Below, one piece after another: positions 8,181-17,310 of a DNA stretch of 64,000 nt. The stretch's first letter is position 1; each line of letters starts with the position of its first letter. Source of the stretch: Nitrosospira sp. Nl5 (GTDB taxonomy: Bacteria > Pseudomonadota > Gammaproteobacteria > Burkholderiales > Nitrosomonadaceae). The position numbers and the translations under genes are program-made. Location: NCBI RefSeq assembly GCF_900102495.1, contig NZ_FMVQ01000007.1, positions 62,001 to 126,000 of the forward strand, read 5' to 3'. Under the pieces are notes generated by a model. It was not told the origin of the DNA. It did not search any database and saw nothing but the letters and a program-made list of their open reading frames with translations.

Positions 8181-9215
8181 AGCGCCACCACAAAATGGAA
8201 TCATCCATATCGGTCCACAACGCATAGTGACTTAGTGCATCGCATTCCCCTAGAATCAGAATCATCCTGATCTCTGATATCCCGCATCCCCAGGCAGGCT
8301 GACCGGCCGTCAAGAACAGAATCGTCACATCTCCACATTCCCGTCATTTGGCATCAGCTGAATGCGTCATCCAGTTAACTCACCTTAACTTCTTCCCGGG
8401 TTCGCTCAACCTTGGTAAACATGGCTTTGAATGCAATCCAAGGAAAGGGTGTGTCCGCTCGCCGGTGGTAACGATGCATTTCACAGGATGCCACTTGAAG
8501 AATCGTGGGATATTGCTATCGCTTAGGACGTTTGAAAAGATATATTTCCTGTCGCTACGGGGCAAGTTGATGATGACGAAAAAAACTTGTGGATGTGAAG
8601 AGCATGTTGGCTAAATGTTAGGTAGTTGTGAAGTATTAATGAACATGAGCGCTTCTTTCACGGCTAGACCTGATGGAGAATAAGTCCCATACGTTCCGAA
8701 AAGCCATCTCCCGATGCTGCCAATTTCCGTTCCGAGGGCGGCCCCCCGCTCATGCGATGTAATCTCAACCTAATGTAATAAAGAATAAATCCAGTTATTT
8801 TATTCTCCATCCGCTAATTTCTGAGATCTTGGTTCTCCTGTCTGCCGTATTACCATGTTCCCGAGAGCCACCCAGGAAACGAATTAAACCAATCCGAAAA
8901 TAATTCTTTACAGTTGTGAAGAATGTGTATAATAAATGTCAAGAATTTGTGAAGTATTGTGAAGTAAACGGGTTTCGAGGAGTTTGGCTCCTTCAAACGC
9001 AAGATGCCAGACTCACGAGTTAACCAGGGAGAAATGTTAGAAAAGTGTACTGAATTGTCACATATCCTGAATAAGATGAACGATACAAGCTGTTTGGATA
9101 TGTGACATGGAATGCGTAATTCCTGTCCTGATTGTCGGTAACTGAACAATTGATTTTACAAGGTATCCGGTAAGTGAAACTCCGGTTTTTTCAACTACTT
9201 GGGATTATTTAAATC
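8181..9215. other. 1-kb gene-poor region
   Basis: No convincing coding sequence is seen on either strand; frames at 8348-8614 and 8850-9149 have no ribosome site or recognisable family. The stretch contains copies of TTGTGAAGTA-like words: 12 identical bases TTGTGAAGTATT at 8626-8637 and 8947-8958, with partial copies at 8914 and 8957. It also holds the 12-bp inverted repeat described separately. The base composition is more AT-rich than the neighbouring genes. It is probably remnant mobile or accessory DNA next to the orphan IS630 ORF. Confidence 0.5.
9056..9107. repeat. Perfect 12-bp inverted repeat, 28-base spacer
   Basis: TGTCACATATCC at 9056-9067 is exactly complementary to GGATATGTGACA at 9096-9107. 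It lies about 110 bases before the gamma-glutamylcyclotransferase-like gene. It has no T-run, so it is not a terminator. It may be an operator pair, an RNA stem in the leader of that gene, or the ends of a decayed insertion. Confidence 0.6.
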
Positions 9216-9794
9216 ATGCTAAAAACATCTGCTAACACCTTTCTTTATTTCGCATATGGCGCAAACATGCTGTCTCGCAGAATTCAAGATGCAGCGCCAT
9301 CGGCGGTCGCGATGGATACTGGCTTCATTCAGGGTCATCGGTTCACCTTTGGCAAGGTAAGCCGCGATGGTTCCGGAGAATGCGATATCGAAGTAACGAA
9401 CAACCTGAAGGACCGGGTTTATGGGGTTCTTTACAAAATAAACGTAAAGGACAGATCGAATCTAAATGACGCGGAAGGCCTTGGAACATATAGCGAAGCA
9501 AACGTCCAGGTCGTAACCGCAACGGATAATTGCCCGGCGATGACGTACATCGCCCGCTATAAAGATGCAGCGCCGCTTCGCCCGTATCAATGGTATAAAG
9601 GCCTCGTTATAGCCGGAGCGGTGGAACATGATTTGCCGAATGCGTATGTGGAATGGCTGCGAACATTCGAAGCGCAGGTAGATTCGAATAGCGCTCGCCG
9701 TGCCGAGGGCGAAGCCCTGTTATTCGGTAATATACCGCTAGACTATCACCAGTTTAACCAGGGCACGTGGCCGCTTGCCAGAGAGGCATCATAA
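9216..9794 (+). CDS. Gamma-glutamylcyclotransferase-like protein
   Basis: The 192-residue protein has the GGCT/AIG2 fold signature YFAYGANM (residues 11-18), the nucleotide-like loop found at the substrate pocket, and a likely catalytic glutamate in LNDAEGLG near residue 89. Family members cleave gamma-glutamyl amino acids to 5-oxoproline, or act on gamma-glutamylamines or glutathione. The substrate cannot be told from sequence. No signal peptide is present. The gene stands alone on this strand, preceded by the gene-poor region and followed by the convergent rsgA. Confidence 0.82.
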   Translation: MLKTSANTFLYFAYGANMLSRRIQDAAPSAVAMDTGFIQGHRFTFGKVSRDGSGECDIEVTNNLKDRVYGVLYKINVKDRSNLNDAEGLGTYSEANVQVVTATDNCPAMTYIARYKDAAPLRPYQWYKGLVIAGAVEHDLPNAYVEWLRTFEAQVDSNSARRAEGEALLFGNIPLDYHQFNQGTWPLAREAS

Positions 9795-9921
9795 GAGGCG
9801 CCGCTTTCCTGAATGATCCGGGCGCAGAATTCTGGTGGCGCCGGAGATGTTTCACATAGCGCCACAAACCGGACTTATTGGTTAACTGGCAGGACTTGAA
9901 GGATTGCTTGCTGCGGATTCT

Positions 9922-10818
9922 TCAAGTCCGACAGGCTGCGAGCCTATGGTAAAAATTGAGGCGCCGCCTACTGATTTTTCCTTCCTGAACCGCTTGTGCA
10001 AGGGCACAGCCGGGCTCAGCGCGATGACGGCAATTGTTGAATCTGCATTGCCCGATGTAGGGGTGAAATTCAATAAACCCCCACGCCAAATCCTCACCAT
10101 CAATGTAATGCAGACCGAACTCCTGCATGCCGGGGGAATCGATGATGCGGCTGTTCTCGTCGAGATGGTAGAGCCGTGCATGGGTGGTGGTATGACGTCC
10201 GGTATCCAGCGCAACGGAGATCCCCGCAGTAGCGCGTTTTGCGGCTGGAATGAGCGTGTTGATGAGGGTGGATTTACCCATGCCTGATTGACCCACCAGA
10301 ACGCTGAGGTGGCCGCGCAGGTAGGGCAAAAGTGGCGTGGCATCGTTCTTGGCGCTGATTTGCAACAAGGAGTAGCCTAGCTCCCGGTAAAGCGTGAGAG
10401 AAGCAGCGGCAGCACGTGCCGGTTCACCGAGATCCGTTTTGTTGAGCACGATTAGCGCTTTGATGCGCTGATTCTCGGCAGCCGCGAGGCAACGGTTTAT
10501 TAATTCTTCGCTGAAACTTGGTATGGCCGCGACCACGATGACTATCTGCGTGACATTGGCGGCAATCAATTTCTCGCGGTAAACGTCGCTGCGGTAGAGT
10601 ATCGCACTGCGCGGCAGAATTGTTTCTATCACTCCTTGTCCCGCCGTGGTGAGCTGAATTTCCACCTGATCGCCACAGGCGGCGCCCCCTTTCTTCCCGC
10701 GCATTACACAGGTAAGCGCTGCATCACTCGCGGTTTTAACAAGAAAATGCCTACCGAACGCGGCGACTATCTGTCCGGGAATTGTTAACGGGGAAGGGAA
10801 GTGTTGAGTGGAGGTCAA
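9922..10818 (-). CDS. rsgA: Ribosome small-subunit-dependent GTPase A
   Basis: This 298-residue protein has the circularly permuted GTPase order of RsgA: OB-fold N-terminus, then NKTD (G4), the P-loop GQSGMGKST (G1), the switch region DTGRHTTTHA (G2) and DSPGMQEFG (G3). A C-terminal zinc knuckle follows with Cys and His in CRFNNCRH plus a later Cys. RsgA helps late maturation of the 30S subunit. Translation appears to start at a TTG overlapping the stop of the upstream pterin dehydratase gene, so the two are coupled. No closer ATG gives a complete OB fold. Confidence 0.95.
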   Translation of the reverse strand: MTSTQHFPSPLTIPGQIVAAFGRHFLVKTASDAALTCVMRGKKGGAACGDQVEIQLTTAGQGVIETILPRSAILYRSDVYREKLIAANVTQIVIVVAAIPSFSEELINRCLAAAENQRIKALIVLNKTDLGEPARAAAASLTLYRELGYSLLQISAKNDATPLLPYLRGHLSVLVGQSGMGKSTLINTLIPAAKRATAGISVALDTGRHTTTHARLYHLDENSRIIDSPGMQEFGLHYIDGEDLAWGFIEFHPYIGQCRFNNCRHRAEPGCALAQAVQEGKISRRRLNFYHRLAACRT

Positions 10819-11156
10819 ATTTGAAATAGGGTATCAATTTTTGCTGCACAAATAAAATCATTCTCGGACAGGCCATTAACGGCATGTGTAGTGTATTCCA
10901 CCCGGCATTTGTTATAGCCGACCGTAATGTCCGGATGATGGTCTTCACGATGAGAAATCCATGCGATTGCGTTGACGAAGGCGATGGTCTGATAATAGTT
11001 ACTGAAATTATAGACTTTCCTGATGAGCTTGCCCGAAAATTCCCATCCATCAAGCTGTTGCATCAATACATCGACTTCGGCGGACGAAAGCGGGGGCATG
11101 CCGCCTTCGCAGGGTCGGCATTGTTTGGCTGTGAGGTCATTGATGGTTGCGTTCAT
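10815..11156 (-). CDS. Pterin-4a-carbinolamine dehydratase
   Basis: The 113-residue protein carries the EDHHPDITVGYNKCRVEYTTH block (start near residue 70), whose histidines form the active site of PCD/DCoH enzymes. The family dehydrates 4a-hydroxytetrahydrobiopterin; in bacteria without aromatic hydroxylase it may serve molybdopterin-related or other pterin metabolism. I chose the ATG at 11156, which lies five bases after AGGAG; the GTG at 11162 overlaps the ribosome site. Its stop overlaps the rsgA start. No phenylalanine hydroxylase gene is nearby, so the physiological substrate is open. Confidence 0.93.
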   Translation of the reverse strand: MNATINDLTAKQCRPCEGGMPPLSSAEVDVLMQQLDGWEFSGKLIRKVYNFSNYYQTIAFVNAIAWISHREDHHPDITVGYNKCRVEYTTHAVNGLSENDFICAAKIDTLFQI

Positions 11157-11213
11157 TGTCACTCCTGCTGGTTGATGATTGACAAATTGGTCGGTATTCG
11201 GACACTGAGGAAG

Positions 11214-12470
11214 CTAATTATGCGCCAGGTTTTGCAGCCGCGCTATTCTCATTGCTGCAGGCGGATGAGAATCATAAAACGCTGAATGCAGGGGGTCGGG
11301 GGTGAGCGTGGCGGCGTTGTCCTGATAGAGTTTAACCAGCGCCCGCATGAGGTCGGTGGCTGAGGCGTTGTACGCGGCGTATTCATCGGCCTCGAATTCA
11401 TGCTTACGCGAGTATAGGCTTGCGAGTGGCTGGAATAGAAAGGTAAACGCGGGCATAACCAGGAAAAACAGCAGAAGCGCCACTGCTGTTGAGGGGACGG
11501 ACGAAACGGAAACTCCCAATCCCTGATAAAACCAGCTCTGCTGCATCAAGTAGCCGAGCATCCATAAGAAGACCAAGCTCATGGCAAAACTCCAAACGAT
11601 GCGTTTGATGACGTGGCGGCGCTTGAAATGGCCCAATTCATGCGCGAGCACCGCCTCAATTTCAGACGCATCCAGGCGGGAAAGCAAGGTATCGAAAAAT
11701 ACGATCCGCTTGGTCTTGCCAAAGCCGGTGAAGTAGGCGTTGCCGTGATTACTGCGGCGTGAGCCATCCATAACGAAAAGCCCGCTGGATTTGAAGCCGC
11801 ATTTACGCATCAGTTGTTCAATACGCGCCTTGAGTGCGGCATCTTCCAACGGAGTGAACTTGTTGAATAACGGCGCAATCCAGGTTGGATAAATGGCCAG
11901 AACCACAAGGTTGAAGCCCATCCAGCCGAGCCAGGCATAAAACCACCAGTTCGCGCCCATTTTTTCCATCAGCCACAAAACGCCTAGTAAAAGCGGTATG
12001 CCGAATAGCATTCCCAATGCAGTTCGTTTGACAAGATCGACCAGGAACATGCGTGGCGTCATTTTGTTGAAGCCGAATTTTTGCTCGATAATAAAGACTC
12101 GATAATAGCTTATGGGAATTTCAGCCGTGCCAATAAGCAGCATAGCGCTGATGATGAGTGCCATGCCGTTGGCCAGGGGGTTGTTCAACCAGTTTGACCA
12201 GAAAGCAGCCAGGGCATCTAGCCCGCCTGCCAGGGTAAATATCAGTAAAAGCGCTGTTTCGAGCAATATGCTGGCATAACCCAGACGCGTCTTTGCACAG
12301 GTATAGTCTGCTGCTTTCTGGTGTGCCTCAAGATTGATCTGGGAAGAGAACTCGTCGGGGACGCGGCTGCGATGGGCGAGGACGTGATGGATATGCCGCG
12401 CCGACAGCCACATCCGCGCGCAAAAGGTGAGCAGCAGAGCGGCAAGAAAGACAGCGGTAAAAGTTTGCAT
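11214..12470 (-). CDS. M48-family membrane metallopeptidase (Ste24/CAAX protease-like)
   Basis: The 418-residue protein has an N-terminal membrane segment, further helices near residues 70-120, 150-200 and 290-345, and the zinc motif HELGH near residue 277. The third ligand probably lies in the HEFEADEYAA block near residue 367. This matches Ste24-type M48 peptidases, integral membrane zinc proteases that cleave CAAX proteins in eukaryotes and have proteostasis roles in bacteria. It ends 51 bases before the pterin dehydratase start on the same strand, so an operon with the pterin dehydratase and rsgA is likely. The divergent orn gene starts 106 bases away. Confidence 0.93.
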   Translation of the reverse strand: MQTFTAVFLAALLLTFCARMWLSARHIHHVLAHRSRVPDEFSSQINLEAHQKAADYTCAKTRLGYASILLETALLLIFTLAGGLDALAAFWSNWLNNPLANGMALIISAMLLIGTAEIPISYYRVFIIEQKFGFNKMTPRMFLVDLVKRTALGMLFGIPLLLGVLWLMEKMGANWWFYAWLGWMGFNLVVLAIYPTWIAPLFNKFTPLEDAALKARIEQLMRKCGFKSSGLFVMDGSRRSNHGNAYFTGFGKTKRIVFFDTLLSRLDASEIEAVLAHELGHFKRRHVIKRIVWSFAMSLVFLWMLGYLMQQSWFYQGLGVSVSSVPSTAVALLLFFLVMPAFTFLFQPLASLYSRKHEFEADEYAAYNASATDLMRALVKLYQDNAATLTPDPLHSAFYDSHPPAAMRIARLQNLAHN

Positions 12471-12576
12471 AATGGGCAGTTAACGCGGCGAGCGCTGGCA
12501 AATGTGCCGAAAGGTGACGGCGTACTATCGATATGACACAATTACATATTGAAAATTCAGGAAAGGCGATTCGATT

Positions 12577-13122
12577 ATGGCACAAGATAATAATAACCTT
12601 ATCTGGATAGATATGGAAATGAGCGGGCTGAGTCCCGACAATGACCGTATCATCGAAGTAGCGCTGGTCGTGACCGATTCTCAACTGAACGTGGTGGCGG
12701 AAGCGCCGGTGTTGGTGGTGTCCCAGCCGGAAGCGGTGCTGGATGGCATGGACAGCTGGAATAAATCCACCCATGCCAAATCGGGCTTGGTCGAGAAGGT
12801 CAAGACATCGAGATTGGTGGAAGCCGAGGTGGAAGCGCGCATGGTCGCCTTTCTGCAAGAGCATGTTCCACCCGGTATTTCTCCCATGTGCGGGAATTCG
12901 ATTTGTCAGGACCGCCGCTTTCTGGCCCGGTGGATGCCGCAGCTGGAGGGATATTTTCATTACCGCAATCTTGACGTGAGCAGCCTGAAGGAATTGGTAA
13001 AACGTTGGAAGCCCGAGCTCGCGGCGGGATTGACCAAGCAATGTAAGCATGAAGCGCTGGCCGATATTTACGACTCCATTGCCGAGATGAAATATTACCG
13101 CGAACATTTCATCAGGGCATAG
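12577..13122 (+). CDS. orn: Oligoribonuclease
   Basis: The 181-residue protein is full length for Orn, a DEDDh 3'-to-5' exoribonuclease that degrades di- to pentaribonucleotides, including pGpG from c-di-GMP turnover. Exo I is visible as WIDMEMSGL (Asp and Glu near residues 11-13). Exo II lies around [10 protein letters not shown], and the Exo III histidine and aspartate in [12 protein letters not shown] near residues 158-169. It is divergent from the M48 peptidase gene, an arrangement common in betaproteobacteria. Confidence 0.97.
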   Translation: MAQDNNNLIWIDMEMSGLSPDNDRIIEVALVVTDSQLNVVAEAPVLVVSQPEAVLDGMDSWNKSTHAKSGLVEKVKTSRLVEAEVEARMVAFLQEHVPPGISPMCGNSICQDRRFLARWMPQLEGYFHYRNLDVSSLKELVKRWKPELAAGLTKQCKHEALADIYDSIAEMKYYREHFIRA

Positions 13123-13194
13123 AATCAATAAGACGCAATTCTCTCGCCGGGTCGAGAGAATCTTTCCTGTCATCTTTTTCATGGATTATTAAGC

Positions 13195-15750
13195 ATGTCG
13201 CTCGGCACCGCCTTCACTATTGCCGTTAATCCAAAGATCCCTCCCCGTTTGGCGCGCCTCGAAGAACTGGCCAACGATCTTTGGTACAGCTGGGACCGTT
13301 CCACACGTTCCCTGTTTTCCCGTCTACATCCTGGTCTATGGGGTGCGGTGGGGCACAATCCGAAGGCTTTTCTCAAGCGCGTGGATGAATCACTGTTGCT
13401 GAAAGCAGCGGAGGATCAGGTATTCCTGGCCAATTACAACAGTATTCTTTCAGCCTATGATTCCTACCATTCCGAGCCGATGCGAAATGCCGGCAATGGC
13501 GGCTTGCATCCGGATGATCAGGTAGCATATTTCTGTTTCGAATTCGGTTTCCATGAGAGTTTTCCGATTTATTCGGGGGGTCTCGGTATTCTGGCCGGCG
13601 ATCACTGCAAGGCAGCGAGCGACTTGCGCTTGCCATTTATCGGTGTCGGCCTGCTCTATCGGCAAGGGTATTTTTTTCAGACCATCGATAATCAGGGTAA
13701 TCAGCAAGTCATTTACACCGATTCGGATTTTGAAGACCTGCCCGTGGGACCTGTACTGCGCAAGAACGGTTCGGAAGTGAAGATCGAAGTGGAGTTGCCG
13801 CAGCGCAAGGTAACGGTAAAGGTCTGGCAGGCAAAAATTGGTCATGTCACGCTCTATCTGCTTGATACAGATTTGCGGGAAAATTCCGCGCAAGACCGCG
13901 ACATTACTCATCAGCTCTATGGCGGCGACAAGACCAAACGCATCGAGCAGGAAATCATACTCGGCGTTGGCGGCGCTCGCGCATTGCGGGAAATGGGAAT
14001 GAAGCCGACGGTATGGCATATTAATGAAGGCCACGCGGCATTCATGATGCTGGAACGCATGCGTGATCTGGTGCAGGGGGGGGCGCATTTCCCCAGCGCA
14101 TTGGAAGCAGTGGCGGCAAATACCGTGTTCACGACTCATACCGCGGTACCGGCAGGGCATGATTATTTCAGCAATGACATGATGTTCGCATATTTCGAGG
14201 GATTCTGCCGCGATCTTGGAATCACTCGCGAGGAGTTTATGGCACTGGGCCACGTCTCCGGTAGCCACGATTTCAACATGACCGCTCTCGCCGTCCATGG
14301 GTCGCGTTCCCATAATGGCGTGAGCAAGATACACGGCAACGTTTCGGCGCGCATCTGCAGAGATTTGTGGCCGCAGATTGAGCCCGAAGAAAATCCCATG
14401 GCCTATATAACGAATGGCGTGCATGTGCCAACTTTCCTGGCGCAGGAATGGGCCGAGTTATTTGACCGCTATCTGGGTTACGAATGGCGCAACAATATAT
14501 CCAATACCGACTATTGGTCGCGCATCGATACGATACCTGATCATTTGTTCTGGAGCGTGCGTCAGACACTTAAATCGCAGATGCTTTTCGGTATACGTGC
14601 TCGCCTCGCGACACAAAATTCCCGCAATCATGGTTCTGAAGCGCATCTTGACCGGTTGCTCAGATTCACGGATCCCATTAGTCCAAATACTTTGATACTT
14701 GGTTTTGCCCGCCGCTTTGCAACTTACAAACGCGCCACGCTGCTATTCGAGAATCTCGATTGGTTGCGCAGAATCATGCTTGATCGCGAACGTCCGGTGC
14801 TGATAGTTTTTGCGGGTAAGGCCCATCCGGCTGATGTTCCCGGGCAGGACATGATTCGGCGCGTCAGTCAGATCGCGCACCTGCCGGAATTCGAGGGACG
14901 GCTTCTGCTAGTCGAAGATTATGACCTGCGTCTCGCCCGGCGGCTGGTAGCGGGGGTGGATGTATGGCTTAACAGCCCGGTATATCCGTTGGAAGCAAGT
15001 GGCACTTCAGGCATGAAAGCCGGTATTAACGGGACGATCAACCTGAGCGTGCTCGACGGGTGGTGGGGAGAAGGCTATAACGGCGCGAATGGCTGGGCTA
15101 TCAAGCCGGGGCCGGAGAATATGGCTCCCGCATTGCGTGACAAGGAAGAGAGCAGGGATTTCTACGAGACGCTGCAAGATCATGTAGTTCCCCTTTACTA
15201 TAGTCACGATAAATTCGGCTATTCGCCAGGGTGGGTGAAAATGGCCAAAAACTCCATGAAGTCGTTGTTGCCGCGCTATAACTCCACGCGCATGGTGAGC
15301 GAGTACACCAGGAATTTTTATGTGCCAGCCAGCAGGCAGGGGGCACTTTATGCCAGGGATGATTTTAGTGGGGCAAAAAAAATCGCCGCCTGGAAAGCTT
15401 TTGTGAGGAACGCCTGGGGTGGCGTAACAATACGCCGGTTGGATACACCATCCAAGCGCATCAGCTTTGGCGACGTGCTGAAGTTTGAAGTTGCAGTCAG
15501 GCTGAACGGCTTACAGCCTGAGGATGTGATGGTGGAGCTGCTGATTTGCCGCCAGCTCAGGAAGAGCAAATTATGCGACTTCAAACACTTCAGGTTCGAG
15601 TTTTCCGGCCTCGAAGAATCAGGCGAGCATTTGTTTGCACTGAATCTTACTCCGGATTTATGTGGCAAACTGCAGTATCACATGCGTGTTTATCCCTATC
15701 ATTCGTTGCTGACCCACCCATTTGAAATGGGCATGATGGTGTGGTTATGA
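13195..15750 (+). CDS. glgP: Alpha-glucan (glycogen) phosphorylase
   Basis: The 851-residue enzyme belongs to the GT35 branch with an N-terminal DUF3417 region (about 12-120), different from the E. coli GlgP/MalP length class. The pyridoxal-phosphate lysine sits in EASGTSGMKAGINGTINLS near residue 607. GGLGILAGDHCKAASD near residue 128 is also typical. It would release glucose 1-phosphate from glycogen ends. Beyond the catalytic core there is a roughly 120-residue C-terminal beta-rich segment. The gene starts the glycogen locus and converges with glgA, whose stop is only 19 bases away. Confidence 0.95.
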   Translation: MSLGTAFTIAVNPKIPPRLARLEELANDLWYSWDRSTRSLFSRLHPGLWGAVGHNPKAFLKRVDESLLLKAAEDQVFLANYNSILSAYDSYHSEPMRNAGNGGLHPDDQVAYFCFEFGFHESFPIYSGGLGILAGDHCKAASDLRLPFIGVGLLYRQGYFFQTIDNQGNQQVIYTDSDFEDLPVGPVLRKNGSEVKIEVELPQRKVTVKVWQAKIGHVTLYLLDTDLRENSAQDRDITHQLYGGDKTKRIEQEIILGVGGARALREMGMKPTVWHINEGHAAFMMLERMRDLVQGGAHFPSALEAVAANTVFTTHTAVPAGHDYFSNDMMFAYFEGFCRDLGITREEFMALGHVSGSHDFNMTALAVHGSRSHNGVSKIHGNVSARICRDLWPQIEPEENPMAYITNGVHVPTFLAQEWAELFDRYLGYEWRNNISNTDYWSRIDTIPDHLFWSVRQTLKSQMLFGIRARLATQNSRNHGSEAHLDRLLRFTDPISPNTLILGFARRFATYKRATLLFENLDWLRRIMLDRERPVLIVFAGKAHPADVPGQDMIRRVSQIAHLPEFEGRLLLVEDYDLRLARRLVAGVDVWLNSPVYPLEASGTSGMKAGINGTINLSVLDGWWGEGYNGANGWAIKPGPENMAPALRDKEESRDFYETLQDHVVPLYYSHDKFGYSPGWVKMAKNSMKSLLPRYNSTRMVSEYTRNFYVPASRQGALYARDDFSGAKKIAAWKAFVRNAWGGVTIRRLDTPSKRISFGDVLKFEVAVRLNGLQPEDVMVELLICRQLRKSKLCDFKHFRFEFSGLEESGEHLFALNLTPDLCGKLQYHMRVYPYHSLLTHPFEMGMMVWL

Positions 15751-15769
15751 TACATTTTCTATCACTGCA

Positions 15770-17254
15770 TCAGGATAGTAGCGACAAGTAGACGTTACGG
15801 TAGGCGGCGGCGCTGGAGCGCCAACTGAAATCTTTAGCCATTCCGTTTTTCATTAAACGACGCCAGACTGTTTTATTTTTATAGGTAACGGTGACACGCC
15901 GGATCGCGCTGAGGAAATTGCCGGGGGCCATATCATAGAATAAAAAACCGCTGGCGCTACCGTCAGCCACGGTGGCGGGTGTGCAATCGACTACCGTATC
16001 GACCAAACCACCCGTGGCATGTACCAGCGGGGGCGTACCATAGCGCTGGCTATACATCTGGTTCAGGCCACAGGGCTCGAAACGGGATGGCATCAGGAAG
16101 CTGTCCGCGCCAGCCTCGATCAAGTGTGAAAGGTTCTCGTCAAAGCCGATTCGTACGGCAATTTTTCCAGGATTGTTTTTTGCCAACGTTGTCAGCTCCT
16201 GCGTCAGGATTGCTTCGCCACTGCCCAGAATAGCCAGCTGCGCCGGCATTTCGATGAGCTGTGGGGCCGCTTGCAGTAACAGATCACAACCTTTCTGATG
16301 CGTGAGACGGCCGATCATCCCGAATAGGGGAATGGCAGGGTCTACGATCAATCCCAACAACTGTTGCAATGCCTTTTTATTGCCTGCCTTGGCCGCAAGA
16401 TTGCCGACGGTATAATTTTTCGCAAGAGCGGGATCATCCGCGGGATTCCACTCGGTCGTATCGATGCCATTGACGATTCCGCTGAGATGCTTGCTGCGTG
16501 TTGCCAACAAACCTTGCATGCCAAAACCCAGCGCCGCCGTCTGGATTTCCCTGGCGTAGGTGGGACTTACGGTAACGATGTGATCGGAATAATAGAGCCC
16601 GGCCTTGAGGAACGACATGCTGCCGTGATATTCGGCGCCATTTATATCGAAACTGGAGGCGGGAAGCCCTAACTGCGTTAGGGTACCGGGAGGAAACACG
16701 CCCTGGAAAGCGAGATTATGAATCGTCATCACGGACGCTGCTTTTTCGCCTTGATGAAAATGCAAGTATGCTGGCACGAGACCGCTTTGCCAATCATTGC
16801 AGTGGGCGACGTGCGGACGCCAGGCAAGCGGGCTGGCGTCGCTCCCCAGAATGGCCCCTATTTTTGAGAGAAGGCCGAAACGCAATGCGTTATCTGCCCA
16901 GTCGTGCCCTGCGGCATCCACGTATGGCCCACCCTCGCGCTGGTAGAGGGCGGGGCAATCAATGACGAATACGGGAACGCCTGCGGAGGTGCCTGACGAC
17001 AATCTTGCGGATAGCAGCGTTGATGGCGGAAACGGAGCCTGAGCAGTAAATTCCGCTATTTTACGTTTGTATTTCAGTCCCGTCAGTACTTGAGGATAGC
17101 CTGGAATCAGTAGGCGCGCATCCACCTTCAGTCCGCGCAATGCCGCTGGCAACGCCGCACTGACATCGCCCAGCCCGCCAGTTTTGACCAGCGGATAAAC
17201 TTCCGGCGTGATGAAAAGAACGCGAAGCCCGGGATTTGATGAAACGAGCGCCAT
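15770..17254 (-). CDS. glgA: Glycogen synthase (ADP-glucose, GT5)
   Basis: The 494-residue protein has the N-terminal KTGGLGDV motif (residues 24-31) that binds ADP-glucose. The C-terminal nucleotide-sugar block SRFEPCGLNQMYSQRYGTPP lies near residues 394-413. The N- and C-terminal Rossmann domains are both complete. It extends alpha-1,4-glucan chains. The start chosen is an ATG giving MALVSSNPGLRVLFITPEV, about ten residues longer than the family core. It lies 56 bases downstream of glgB on the same strand, so a glgB-glgA transcript is likely. Confidence 0.96.
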   Translation of the reverse strand: MALVSSNPGLRVLFITPEVYPLVKTGGLGDVSAALPAALRGLKVDARLLIPGYPQVLTGLKYKRKIAEFTAQAPFPPSTLLSARLSSGTSAGVPVFVIDCPALYQREGGPYVDAAGHDWADNALRFGLLSKIGAILGSDASPLAWRPHVAHCNDWQSGLVPAYLHFHQGEKAASVMTIHNLAFQGVFPPGTLTQLGLPASSFDINGAEYHGSMSFLKAGLYYSDHIVTVSPTYAREIQTAALGFGMQGLLATRSKHLSGIVNGIDTTEWNPADDPALAKNYTVGNLAAKAGNKKALQQLLGLIVDPAIPLFGMIGRLTHQKGCDLLLQAAPQLIEMPAQLAILGSGEAILTQELTTLAKNNPGKIAVRIGFDENLSHLIEAGADSFLMPSRFEPCGLNQMYSQRYGTPPLVHATGGLVDTVVDCTPATVADGSASGFLFYDMAPGNFLSAIRRVTVTYKNKTVWRRLMKNGMAKDFSWRSSAAAYRNVYLSLLS

Positions 17255-17310
17255 GGGTGAATCCTCAGATCATCTATTTTATGCGGCAATTATCAGTCTT
17301 TCAGGCCGCG

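Noticed and set aside
8348-8614. 88-codon plus-strand frame in the gene-poor region
   Set aside because: No ribosome site or family; base composition looks non-coding.
8850-9149. 99-codon minus-strand frame
   Set aside because: No ribosome site; translation rich in rare patterns and no family; overlaps the TTGTGAAG words.
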